Shown: positions 1 through 7,303 of the stretch, one piece after another
Layout: every line of letters starts with the position of its first letter
Numbering within the stretch: the stretch's first letter is position 1
Origin: RGIG8748 sp045606045
Lineage (GTDB): Bacteria > Bacillota > Clostridia > UMGS1810
DNA: 10,097 nucleotides
Assembly: GCA_045606045.1 (NCBI GenBank)
Contig: JAZURE010000030.1
Span: forward strand, 1-10,097
Reading direction: 5' to 3'
Translations under genes and position numbers: made by a program
The notes under the pieces: model-generated
Databases searched by the model: none
Seen by the model: the letters and a program-made list of their open reading frames with translations, nothing else
Told to the model about the DNA's origin: nothing

Positions 1-4
1 TCAA

Positions 5-111
5 CCAAAATCAAGATAAAATAGTTTGTTTTTCGAGGCGACAGGTCGCAGGAATACTGTCGTATTTCAAGACCGACAACGAAGAAAAACGCCTATTTTA
101 CTTGATTTTGG
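5..111. repeat. Large imperfect palindrome downstream of rimI
   Basis: Seen directly: bases 5-24 (CCAAAATCAAGATAAAATAG) are the reverse complement of 93-111 apart from a single extra base. Further in, GTTTTTC at 28-34 pairs with GAAAAAC at 84-90, GGTC at 44-47 pairs with GACC at 71-74, and GAATAC near 52-57 pairs with GTATTTC at 62-68. The arms therefore match, with interruptions, to the centre near base 59. A transcript through it in either direction could fold into a long interrupted hairpin. It starts 26 bases after the rimI stop. It has no clean U-run, so it is not a textbook terminator. It may be a dispersed palindromic repeat (REP or MITE-like) or a processing/termination structure. The left end may run past the window edge. 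Confidence 0.7.
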
Positions 112-136
112 CGAGTTCGGATACTGACGCATCTGC

Positions 137-559
137 TTATAGTTTAACCGACATAAGAACAGCGTCTTCGTCAGGGTTGTGGTAGTAGTTTTTACGAACC
201 GAATAGGTAACAAAACCCAATTTATTGTACAAGGACTTAGCTGGCAAATTTGAAGCACGAACCTCCAATAAGATGGTTTTACAACCTTTTTCGGAAAGAT
301 AGCTTTTTAAAAATTCAATGAGTTTAGTTGCTATACCTTCACGTCTGTATGATGTTCTCACAGCTATGCGTGTAATTTCTGCCTCATCAATAACACATGA
401 AAAACACACATAACCTGCAAATTCATCTTTGTACTTGCAAATAAAATATGATGACAGGTCCTTTTTTATAAGTTCATAAGACCAGTAGTCATTTGGAAAA
501 CACTCTTTTTCAAGAGCGAAAATTTCCTTGGCACTGTCAGGGGCTTTTATAGTATACAT
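137..559 (-). CDS. rimI: RimI-type ribosomal-protein alanine N-acetyltransferase
   Basis: A 140-residue GNAT-fold enzyme, close to the usual 145-160 residues of RimI. The family transfers acetyl from acetyl-CoA to protein N-termini; in E. coli the target is the N-terminal alanine of ribosomal protein S18. Visible motifs are the acetyl-CoA pyrophosphate loop RREGIA (residues 72-77), the following helix, the EVRASN strand-loop (100-105), and the closing YYxxPDEDAVLM stretch (125-136), which is typical of RimI. The ATG at 559 is preceded by AGAGAGGA at a good distance. It lies inside the end of the phosphatase gene, with a 13-base overlap in another frame, so translation is probably coupled. RimI genes often sit next to tsaB/tsaD of the t6A pathway. 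Here the t6A gene sua5 lies two genes upstream, and the next gene downstream is outside the window. The family is secure, but the exact substrate is inferred. Confidence 0.9.
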   Translation of the reverse strand: MYTIKAPDSAKEIFALEKECFPNDYWSYELIKKDLSSYFICKYKDEFAGYVCFSCVIDEAEITRIAVRTSYRREGIATKLIEFLKSYLSEKGCKTILLEVRASNLPAKSLYNKLGFVTYSVRKNYYHNPDEDAVLMSVKL

Positions 560-981
560 ACTATCCTCTCTATAGCATCATATATATTTTTTGCACAGAT
601 ATTGTACTCTTCTTGAGAAAGTCCGTATGGGTCAGCAATATCGGAATCTTTACCGTATGCTTTTTCATTCAGTGTATATATTTTTTGCTTGTATTTGGGA
701 TAAGTGCTCTTAAGGGACATCTTATGGGAAGAGGTCATTGTGAGAACAAGATCACTTTCCTTTATATCTTCCTCTGATATTTGTACCGATTTGTGTTTGA
801 AATCTTCTATGCCATAATTTTTCAAAGCACTTGCAGATTTTGCGGAAATGTTCTGGGGAAAGAATACGCTTATTCCTCGGGAGAAAGCATGGCTTTCATC
901 GGATGCTTTAATTTTATTAAATATGGCTTCTGCCATGGGGCTTCGACAAGTGTTACCTGTGCATACAAACAGAATTTTCAT
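547..981 (-). CDS. ywlE: Low-molecular-weight phosphatase, probable protein-arginine phosphatase (YwlE type)
   Basis: A cytosolic cysteine phosphatase of 144 residues, the normal size for the family. The P-loop CTGNTCRS begins at residue 7: nucleophile Cys7, Arg13 and Ser14. The general acid is Asp117 in ADPYG. Thr at position 11 is the feature reported to give Bacillus YwlE its phospho-arginine specificity, where tyrosine phosphatases carry a bulkier residue such as Ile. I therefore favour a protein-arginine phosphatase that would oppose the kinase McsB in stress response and Clp-dependent degradation. McsB is not in the window, so this role is inferred. The reading frame continues upstream to 1044, but the ATG at 981 is chosen because the conserved KILFVCTGN strand begins there and AAAGGTG lies 10 bases upstream. 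The gene sits 7 bases after sua5 and overlaps rimI by 13 bases. Confidence 0.88.
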   Translation of the reverse strand: MKILFVCTGNTCRSPMAEAIFNKIKASDESHAFSRGISVFFPQNISAKSASALKNYGIEDFKHKSVQISEEDIKESDLVLTMTSSHKMSLKSTYPKYKQKIYTLNEKAYGKDSDIADPYGLSQEEYNICAKNIYDAIERIVCIL

Positions 982-988
982 ATTTACA

Positions 989-1996
989 TTACACCTTTGT
1001 AATTTTATTTCCTGCCGCTTTAAACAAACGATTTTTAACAGCAATCCCTATTCCGTTGGTTTCTGAAAATTCGGCATAGATTTTACTGACTTTGTATTCA
1101 TCAAAAACACGAAGATTATAAAACAGACCTGATGCATATTCACTCATGTTGTTTCCTGCACGAAGAACACACACAGCATTGTCATAATCATGGCCGAAGA
1201 AAGAAAGGACGCCGCAATTTAAATCAGAAGAGAGCTTAGCGTCTATATAATTTTTTACCGCACTCCCCTCTCCCATTATGACCTCAACATCTGCTTTGGG
1301 AGAATAGTGCTTATATTTCATTCCGGGGCATTTGGGCTTGTCCACACCTGCGTCTATGCAGGCATCGTATTTTACATTTTCGATAACCTCTGAAATCATC
1401 TCAAGTGTTATTGCCCCCGGGCGAAGAATCACAGGAGATTTGCCCGACATATCTATTACAGTAGATTCCAAACCAATTTCGGAATTATCTCCGCAGAGTA
1501 TGTAATCTACTCTGCCAAATAAATCATCTATTACATGTTTTGAGGTAGTAGGACTCGGACTGCCCGAAAGATTGGCAGACGGTGCTGCGATAAATCTTCC
1601 GCTTTTTGAAATGAGCTCTCTTGCTACAGGGTCCGATGGACACCGTATTGCAACTGTATCCAGGCCGCCTGTAACCCTTAAAGGAACAGATGACTTTTTT
1701 GGAAGTACAACAGTAAGTGGACCAGGCCAGAACTTCTCTGTTAGCTTTTTTGCATCGTCTGAGACTTCTTTTGCTAAAAGGAAGACATCATCCTTGTTTG
1801 CAATGTGTATAATAAGAGGATTGTCACTTGGTCTACCCTTTGCCTTGTATACCTTGTCGATTGCAGTGTTATTTAGTGCATCGCATCCGAGACCGTATAC
1901 AGTTTCTGTAGGGAAAGCTACAGTTCCGCCGTTTGCTATGCATTGTGCGGCAACATCAATCATATCCCTGTTTATAATTTGTGTCATAGATTGCAT
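989..1996 (-). CDS. sua5: Threonylcarbamoyl-AMP synthase, Sua5 type
   Basis: Makes L-threonylcarbamoyl-AMP from threonine, bicarbonate and ATP. This is the first step of the t6A modification at position 37 of ANN-decoding tRNAs; TsaD, TsaB and TsaE complete it. The protein is about 335 residues and has the two-domain Sua5 plan rather than the short YrdC/TsaC plan. The N-terminal YrdC domain (about residues 20-205) shows TVAFPTETVYGLG, KAKGRPSDNPL, FWPGPLTVVL, AAPSANLSG and GLESTVID. The linker CPGMKYKHYSP (about 223-233) and a C-terminal Sua5 domain follow. The start is slightly uncertain. ATG at 1996 forms a TGATG overlap with the prfA stop, which suggests coupling, but a GTG at 1999 and an ATG at 1987 are in the same frame and no strong ribosome binding site separates them. 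Bacillus ywlC is the equivalent gene. Confidence 0.93.
   Translation of the reverse strand: MQSMTQIINRDMIDVAAQCIANGGTVAFPTETVYGLGCDALNNTAIDKVYKAKGRPSDNPLIIHIANKDDVFLLAKEVSDDAKKLTEKFWPGPLTVVLPKKSSVPLRVTGGLDTVAIRCPSDPVARELISKSGRFIAAPSANLSGSPSPTTSKHVIDDLFGRVDYILCGDNSEIGLESTVIDMSGKSPVILRPGAITLEMISEVIENVKYDACIDAGVDKPKCPGMKYKHYSPKADVEVIMGEGSAVKNYIDAKLSSDLNCGVLSFFGHDYDNAVCVLRAGNNMSEYASGLFYNLRVFDEYKVSKIYAEFSETNGIGIAVKNRLFKAAGNKITKV
992..998 (-). promoter_or_regulatory. Ribosome binding site that sets the phosphatase start
   Basis: AAAGGTG on the minus strand runs into the TAA stop of the upstream sua5 gene and lies 10 bases before the ATG at 981. It supports the short 144-residue start over the longer open frame. 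Confidence 0.7.
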
Positions 1997-3063
1997 CACT
2001 CATTTTTAAGTTTTTCGCTTTGGTCGGTTGTAATAAGTGCGTCTATTATCTCATCCAAATCACCGTTTAATACAGCTTCCAATCTATGTAAGGTAAGACC
2101 TATTCTGTGATCGGTTACCCTGCCTTGCGGAAAGTTGTATGTACGGATTCTTTCGCTTCTGTCACCTGTGCCAACCTGACTTTTGCGTTCTGCGCTTATA
2201 GCGTCATTTTGCTCCTGAATGAAAATATCATATACTCTTGAACGAAGAATTTTCATTGCTTTATCTTTATTTTTATGTTGGGATTTTTCATCCTGACAGG
2301 AAACTACTACACCTGTGGGAATGTGTGTAATTCTTACTGCAGAATCGGTGGTATTAACACACTGTCCGCCAGGACCACCTGCACGGAAAACATCAATTCT
2401 AAGGTCATTGGGATTAATCTCAACCTCAACCTCTTCGACTTCAGGAAGAACCGCTACGGTAACAGTGGATGTATGTATGCGTCCGCCCGATTCTGTAGAG
2501 GGAACTCTCTGCACTCTGTGTACGCCGCTTTCAAATTTAAAACGGCTGTACGCCTTGTCTCCTGTAATGGAGAATGATACTTCCTTGTAACCGCCAATGT
2601 CTGTAGGACTTTCAGAAAGCATTTCTACCTTCCAACGCTTTGTCTCTGCATACATGGAATACATACGTAAAAGATCCGCTGCAAAAAGTGCTGCTTCGTC
2701 GCCGCCTGCGCCTCCGCGTATTTCTACAATAACATTCTTATCGTCATTGGGGTCTTTTGGAAGCAAAAGTATTTTAAGCTCTTCGCTTACTTTTTCGATT
2801 CCTTCGTTGCTTTCTGCAATGGTTGATTCGAGAAAATCCTTTTCATCCTTGTCAAGACCGCCCACAGATAGCATTTCGTTTGCTTCGGCTATGTTGTCCT
2901 GCAAGGTCTTGTACTCACGGTATTTATTTACAATAGGTGTAATGTCGCTATGTTCTTTGCAAAGCTTGCGCCATAATTCCTGATCTGAAATGACATCGGG
3001 ATCGCTTATTTTTTGTTCAAGTTCTTTGAATCTATCGTCAATAAAAGAAAGTTTGTCAAACAT
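1996..3063 (-). CDS. prfA: Peptide chain release factor 1
   Basis: Terminates translation at UAA and UAG. The length of 355 residues is standard. The GGQ motif that reaches the peptidyl-transferase centre is at residues 232-234, in GGPGGQCVNTTDSAVRITH. The codon-recognition tripeptide is of the PxT type (PST, residues 188-190, in RVQRVPSTESGGRIHTS). This marks RF1, as RF2 carries SPF. A full N-terminal helical domain (residues 1-105) is present, so this is not a short rescue factor such as ArfB. A strong GAGGTGG site (3068-3074) precedes the ATG at 3063. The gene heads the translation module and ends in a TGATG overlap with sua5. The methyltransferase gene prmC, which often follows prfA, is absent here. 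Confidence 0.97.
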   Translation of the reverse strand: MFDKLSFIDDRFKELEQKISDPDVISDQELWRKLCKEHSDITPIVNKYREYKTLQDNIAEANEMLSVGGLDKDEKDFLESTIAESNEGIEKVSEELKILLLPKDPNDDKNVIVEIRGGAGGDEAALFAADLLRMYSMYAETKRWKVEMLSESPTDIGGYKEVSFSITGDKAYSRFKFESGVHRVQRVPSTESGGRIHTSTVTVAVLPEVEEVEVEINPNDLRIDVFRAGGPGGQCVNTTDSAVRITHIPTGVVVSCQDEKSQHKNKDKAMKILRSRVYDIFIQEQNDAISAERKSQVGTGDRSERIRTYNFPQGRVTDHRIGLTLHRLEAVLNGDLDEIIDALITTDQSEKLKNE

Positions 3064-3086
3064 CTGTCCACCTCATAAAAAGCCCT

Positions 3087-3115
3087 ATGATATATCAATA
3101 GTAATTTTAACACAA
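3087..3115 (-). promoter_or_regulatory. Candidate sigma-A promoter for the prfA operon
   Basis: Read on the minus strand, a weak -35 box TTGTGT (3115-3110) is followed by a 17-base spacer and a -10 box TATCAT (3092-3087), five of six matching the consensus. Transcription would begin near 3080, leaving a short leader with the GAGGTGG ribosome site. It lies in the only gap of about 100 bases between genes. This is by eye only, and AT-rich gaps give chance matches; TAAAAT at about 3103-3108 is a rival -10. Confidence 0.45.
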
Positions 3116-3169
3116 ATCACTATAAAAATAAAGATTTTTTTTTAATTGTTATATACCTGTAATATAATA

Positions 3170-5233
3170 TCAGTTGAGTATCTTACCACCTTCAAAGTCG
3201 CTTAAAAGCTTATCAATACGAAGCTTTAGCCTTGTAAATTCTTCATTTTCCAATTGAGGATCGTCTTTGATGAGTTTGTTGCAGCAATCGGTAGCTTGTT
3301 TAACGATATTAATGTCTGTAAACAGATTGGCAATTTTAAATTCAGGAAGGCCGTGTTGTCTGGTGCCGAAAAACTCGCCGCAACCCCTTAAACGCAAATC
3401 CTCCTCGGCAATTTTGAAACCGTCTGAATGGTTGCACAAAATCTTCATACGTTCTTTCGCTGTATCGGTTGTACATTCCGATACAAGAATGCAAAAAGAC
3501 TTTTTGTTTCCGCGCCCCACTCTTCCTCTTAGCTGATGAAGCTGCGAAAGCCCGAATCTTTCGGCGTTTTCTATAATCATAAGAGTAGCATTGGGGATAT
3601 CTATACCCACCTCAATAACTGTTGTTGAAACTAAAATAGGGAATTCGCCTTTTTGGAATCTTGCCATAATTTCATCCTTTTCTGCAGAAGCTATCTTGCC
3701 GTGCAGAAAAACAACTTTGCCCTTTCCAAATCTCTTTGATAAATTTTCAAAAGCATCCCTGCCCGAAAGAGCCGAAACTTTTTCGGATTCTTCTATAAGC
3801 GGACACACAACAAAGCATTGAGAACCTTCATGTATCTGTTTTTCAATGAAACCATTAAGTCTTTCTCTTAAAGAAGAGCTGATGCAAAAGGTATCGATTT
3901 TTTGTCTGCCCAAAGGAAGAGAGGTAATTAAAGATACATCTAAATCGCCGTACAACACCAGAGATAGTGTACGGGGTATTGGAGTTGCACTCATTACAAG
4001 CACATTCGGATAACCGTCTCCTTTGGATAGAGAAGCTCTTTGCTGTACCCCGAAGCGATGCTGTTCATCTGTTATACAAAGCCCCAGATTTTTGAATTCT
4101 GTTCTGTCCTCAATAAGAGCATGTGTTCCGATTATGATATCATAGATGCCGTCAGAAATCCCTTTTAAAACCTCGGCTTTGTTTTTGGTGGAGCCTGTAA
4201 GAAGCGAAATTTTAATATCTGTTTTTTCAAAAAACTTCTTAAAGGCTTTATAATGCTGCTGAGCGAGTATTTCGGTAGGCGCCATAAGAGCAGTCTGATA
4301 GTTATTTTTGTACATGACATATGCGCTGCACGCAGCAACGGCAGTTTTTCCGCTTCCGACATCACCTTGAACAAGCCTGTTCATGGAAATTGGGGATTTT
4401 AAATCACGGCATATATCATTAATTGCTTTTTTCTGATCATTGGTAAGCTTAAATGGTATAAAATTTTCAAAATCCATTGCACATTTAACATCCGAAATGC
4501 GTACATTCGTTTTTAAATTGGAAACTTTTCTAAGCCGTTTGAGTGCAAGAGTGAGTATGAAAATCTCTTCAAAGGCAAGTCTGTGCCTTGCAAGGCTCAA
4601 ACTGTTTTCGTTATCCGGATTATGCATCTGGAAAAGTGCATCCTTTAACGGCATGAGGTTTTCGGATTTTATTATATTATCGGGAAGGGTTTCGTATATT
4701 TCGGTAAGCTTTTCTAAAATAAATGAAATGCTTTTTCTGAAATCTCTCTGTGTAAGTCCGCTCGTGAGAGGATATAGCGGAATGATTCTACCTGTCAGAG
4801 TACGCTCTTCTACCCCTTCCATATCCTTTAAAATCATTTCCTTTACGCCTTTTTCACCGTCTATACTGCCATAGAAAGTATAAGTCAGACCGCGTTTTAT
4901 CTTGTGCTTATTAAAAGGCGAAGAAAACCATTTTATATTCATAACGCCTGTAGAATCTTCCACACGAAGTATGTACAAAGACATATTGCTTTTTATTTTC
5001 TTTTCCAACACTGTAGATCTAACTACTGCATTTATGCAACATGTCGCCCCTACAACGGCATCTGCCACAGTGGAAAATCTGTTTCGATTTTCGTACCTTA
5101 TAGGAAAAGTATATAAAAGGTCCCAAATGTTATATATACCCATTCTTGCAAAAAGCGATGCCTTTTTATCACCGATGCCCGCTATTATATTAAGTTTTGA
5201 GTTAATAAAACTTACATATTCGTCAAAATTCAT
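3170..5233 (-). CDS. recG: ATP-dependent DNA helicase RecG
   Basis: A double-strand DNA translocase that regresses stalled replication forks and moves branched recombination intermediates. It is full length at 687 residues. The N-terminal wedge/OB-fold domain covers about residues 10-240, with the helix-hairpin-like IAGIGDKKASLFARMGI near 17-33. The superfamily 2 motor follows: motif I GDVGSGKT (290-297), Ia APTEILAQQH (318-327), DEQH box (389-392) and motif III SATPIPRT (415-422). Then come motif V TTVIEVGIDIPNAT (537-550), motif VI QLRGRVGRG (567-575), and the RecG C-terminal TRG region with GCGEFFGTRQHG (617-628). DEQH and TRG together separate RecG from PriA and Mfd. The ATG at 5233 has GGAG six bases upstream. 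The preceding hairpin may separate it from fakA, and no clear promoter of its own is visible. Confidence 0.97.
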   Translation of the reverse strand: MNFDEYVSFINSKLNIIAGIGDKKASLFARMGIYNIWDLLYTFPIRYENRNRFSTVADAVVGATCCINAVVRSTVLEKKIKSNMSLYILRVEDSTGVMNIKWFSSPFNKHKIKRGLTYTFYGSIDGEKGVKEMILKDMEGVEERTLTGRIIPLYPLTSGLTQRDFRKSISFILEKLTEIYETLPDNIIKSENLMPLKDALFQMHNPDNENSLSLARHRLAFEEIFILTLALKRLRKVSNLKTNVRISDVKCAMDFENFIPFKLTNDQKKAINDICRDLKSPISMNRLVQGDVGSGKTAVAACSAYVMYKNNYQTALMAPTEILAQQHYKAFKKFFEKTDIKISLLTGSTKNKAEVLKGISDGIYDIIIGTHALIEDRTEFKNLGLCITDEQHRFGVQQRASLSKGDGYPNVLVMSATPIPRTLSLVLYGDLDVSLITSLPLGRQKIDTFCISSSLRERLNGFIEKQIHEGSQCFVVCPLIEESEKVSALSGRDAFENLSKRFGKGKVVFLHGKIASAEKDEIMARFQKGEFPILVSTTVIEVGIDIPNATLMIIENAERFGLSQLHQLRGRVGRGNKKSFCILVSECTTDTAKERMKILCNHSDGFKIAEEDLRLRGCGEFFGTRQHGLPEFKIANLFTDINIVKQATDCCNKLIKDDPQLENEEFTRLKLRIDKLLSDFEGGKILN

Positions 5234-5249
5234 AATAACTCCATTTTAA

Positions 5250-5282
5250 AATTGGGCACAGCGACTTTCGCTATGCCCAATT
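5250..5282 (-). terminator. Hairpin after fakA, probable intrinsic terminator or attenuator
   Basis: A 14-base stem (5250-5263 with 5269-5282) and a 5-base loop. The single mismatch becomes a G-U wobble in the minus-strand RNA. The stem core GGGCAUAGCG is stable, and the 3' arm runs into UUUU and then AAAA. The U-run is short, so read-through into recG is likely to some degree. The hairpin begins two bases after the fakA stop and ends about seven bases before the recG ribosome binding site, filling the gap. Confidence 0.6.
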
Positions 5283-5284
5283 GT

Positions 5285-6910
5285 TTATTCCACCGAAATA
5301 AAATAATAATATACCGGTTGTCCGCCAAAATGCATATAAACATCACAATCCTCGTACTTTTCTTCGAGAACAGATTTGAGATTTTCTGCAGCTTCGGATT
5401 CGATGCCTTCGCCGTAAAACAGGGTTATAACAGAACTGTCATCATTTACCATTTCATCAAGAAGTGCCAAAACAGTTTCGTCCGTTTCTGTACCCACATA
5501 CGAAATCTTGCCCTCCAAAATACCCAGAATATCTCCGGGTGCTATGGGCTTATCGTCCACAATAGTATCCCTTACGGCATATGTCAGCTGTGCACTCTTT
5601 ACCTCGGATATAACCTCGGACATTTCCCCGAAATTAGTTTCGGCATCGCTGTCTTCATCAAATACCAAAATACTGCTTAGTGCCTGTACAATGCTTTTTG
5701 TAGGTATAACATACACATTCTTATCGGAAAGTTCCGATGCCTGTTGTGCTGCCATGATGATGTTTTTGTTGTTGGGGTAAACGAAAATGTTTTTGGCATT
5801 TATGCTTTCCACTGCAGACAAAATATCATCTGTACTGGGATTCATGGTCTGTCCGCCCTCGATAACAATATCAACACCGAGGTTTTTGAAAGTAGACACA
5901 AGTCCTTCACCTGCAGCAACACAAACAAAACCATATTCCTTTTCGGGCTTGGTTTCTTCCTTTTCAGATGTTTTTTCGGAATTATTTATAATAGAATTAT
6001 GCTGAAGAAGCATATTTTCGATTTTTATATTGCTGAGTTCGCCATGATTAAGTGCCTCGGCAAGTACAAAATCAGGTCTGTCGGTATGAATGTGGATTTT
6101 GATGATTTCATCATCATCTACAACAACCATGCTGTCTCCTTTTGGCTCGATTGCGAGCTTAAGAGCAAATGCATCAGCTTTCTTTGAATCCTTTTCAATT
6201 ATGCACTCTGTGCAATATTTGTATTTTAAATCAGATACTTCAACGCTTTTGGCACCTGTAACCTGAACACTCGACGCTTCCGTGCGTTCAACACGCATCT
6301 CTCCTGCAAGTGCAGAAAATGCACCTTTGCACAGATACATAAGTCCCTGTCCGCCGGAATCCACCACGCCTGCCTGTTTGAGCTGAGGAAGAATGTCGGG
6401 AGTTTTTGCAAGGGCTCTGTCTCCGGCTTCAATTATAGCTTCGGCAAATTTAATAACATCATCGAACTTTTCTTCGTTCTTCTGTGCAAATTCAGCCATT
6501 TTCCGAGCAACTGTAAGTATTGTACCCTCGGTAGGCTTCATAACAGCCTTGTATGCACTATGCGCCGCACTCTGAACAGCAAGCGAAAGCAAGGTGCAAT
6601 CTATAACATCAGCATTTGCAAGTGCTTTCTGAACACCGCGCAAAAGCTGTGAAAGTATAACACCCGAATTACCTCTGGCTCCTCTTAAAGCCGCATTTGC
6701 CACAAGCTTTGAAACCTCGCCAATGGTATCCAAATCGTTTCCGATAAGGGCTGCCTCGCAGGCATCCATAGTCATGGACATATTGGTACCCGTGTCGCCA
6801 TCGGGAACGGGGAAAACATTCATTTCATCAACTTCCTGCTTATGATTCGAGAGGTTAGCAGCAGCTGAAAGCAACATATTTCTATATGTTGATACATTTA
6901 TTTCGTTCAT
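5285..6910 (-). CDS. fakA: Fatty acid kinase ATP-binding subunit FakA (YloV, DAK2 domain protein)
   Basis: With a FakB (DegV-family) partner this family phosphorylates exogenous fatty acids to acyl-phosphate for phospholipid synthesis. FakA supplies the ATP site. The length of 541 residues is close to S. aureus FakA. The N-terminal DhaL domain (about 1-200) shows VPDGDTGTN (35-43, Mg-ATP binding aspartates), RGARGNSGVILSQLLRG (76-92), PTEGT (126-130) and DSGGQGLMYL (184-193). The middle domain has CTEC (233-236) and HIHT (273-276), placed like the reported zinc ligands of FakA. A charged linker rich in Lys and Glu (about 310-325) leads to the C-terminal domain, which ends GGQPVYYYFISVE. The frame is open to a GTG at 6922, but that codon sits inside the ribosome site, so the ATG at 6910 is preferred. 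No fakB is in the window. Confidence 0.94.
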   Translation of the reverse strand: MNEINVSTYRNMLLSAAANLSNHKQEVDEMNVFPVPDGDTGTNMSMTMDACEAALIGNDLDTIGEVSKLVANAALRGARGNSGVILSQLLRGVQKALANADVIDCTLLSLAVQSAAHSAYKAVMKPTEGTILTVARKMAEFAQKNEEKFDDVIKFAEAIIEAGDRALAKTPDILPQLKQAGVVDSGGQGLMYLCKGAFSALAGEMRVERTEASSVQVTGAKSVEVSDLKYKYCTECIIEKDSKKADAFALKLAIEPKGDSMVVVDDDEIIKIHIHTDRPDFVLAEALNHGELSNIKIENMLLQHNSIINNSEKTSEKEETKPEKEYGFVCVAAGEGLVSTFKNLGVDIVIEGGQTMNPSTDDILSAVESINAKNIFVYPNNKNIIMAAQQASELSDKNVYVIPTKSIVQALSSILVFDEDSDAETNFGEMSEVISEVKSAQLTYAVRDTIVDDKPIAPGDILGILEGKISYVGTETDETVLALLDEMVNDDSSVITLFYGEGIESEAAENLKSVLEEKYEDCDVYMHFGGQPVYYYFISVE

Positions 6911-6918
6911 CTGGAAAA

Positions 6919-6927
6919 CCACTCCTT
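6919..6927 (-). promoter_or_regulatory. Ribosome binding site that sets the fakA start
   Basis: AAGGAGTGG on the minus strand overlaps the yloU stop codon and lies 8 bases before the ATG at 6910. The rival GTG start at 6922 is part of this motif and so could not use it. Confidence 0.7.
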
Positions 6928-7288
6928 ATTCTTGTACGCGGAAGCCCTCTGCATACACATTAACTGTTTCAACCTCAAGTCCTGTAAGTTCTTTAACCTG
7001 ATATTTAACTCTGTTTATAATGCTGTTGCAGACAGCGGTAATATTTGTACCGTATTCAACTATTATATGGATGTCAATCACAAGCTTTTTATCTTTGGAG
7101 GCAACCTTAATACCCTTGGCAATATTGTCCTTCTTAAGCAAATTTGCAAATTCGTCTGTTTTAGAGCGATATGCCATACCTACTACTCCGTAGCAGGAGG
7201 TGGTTACATAACCGGCTATCTTAGCAATAACATCTGTTTCGATTATAATTGAGCCTTTTGATAAATCAAAACCAGTATTGATAGACAT
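6926..7288 (-). CDS. yloU: Asp23/Gls24 (YloU) family protein
   Basis: A 120-residue protein with the Asp23/Gls24 pattern. It has a G-x-I-x-I opening (KGSIIIETDVIAKIAGYV, about 11-28), a C-Y-G-V-V-G-M turn (32-38), a K-x-L-V-I-D-I-H-I-I-V-E-Y-G strand pair (about 67-80) and the closing helix plus VETVNVYAEGF. The family is cytosolic or membrane-associated; in staphylococci Asp23 is tethered near the membrane and is tied to cell-envelope stress. The biochemical role of YloU itself is not established. No membrane segment is visible. It lies directly before fakA, as yloU-yloV do in Bacillus. The ATG at 7288 is preferred over the upstream GTG at 7297 because AGGAAAGG (7298-7305) abuts that GTG and is well spaced for the ATG. 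Confidence 0.9.
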   Translation of the reverse strand: MSINTGFDLSKGSIIIETDVIAKIAGYVTTSCYGVVGMAYRSKTDEFANLLKKDNIAKGIKVASKDKKLVIDIHIIVEYGTNITAVCNSIINRVKYQVKELTGLEVETVNVYAEGFRVQE

Positions 7289-7303
7289 AACAGTCACCCT
7301 TTC

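Noticed and set aside
67..258. Minus-strand open frame of 63 codons overlapping the end of rimI and half of the palindrome
   Set aside because: It overlaps rimI in another frame, has no visible ribosome site, and its tail is simply the translated palindrome arm.
982..1044. Upstream extension of the phosphatase frame
   Set aside because: The added residues lie inside the sua5 coding end and do not resemble the family; the ATG at 981 has a good ribosome site.
2315..2983. Plus-strand open frames opposite prfA
   Set aside because: They are antisense shadows of a strongly conserved gene, with low-complexity serine-rich translations and no family resemblance.
3135..3167. Possible recG terminator: TTATAT/ATATAA stem beside a run of T on the plus strand
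   Set aside because: On the transcribed minus strand the run after the stem is A, not U, and the six-pair stem is all A-T. It does not form an intrinsic terminator for recG.
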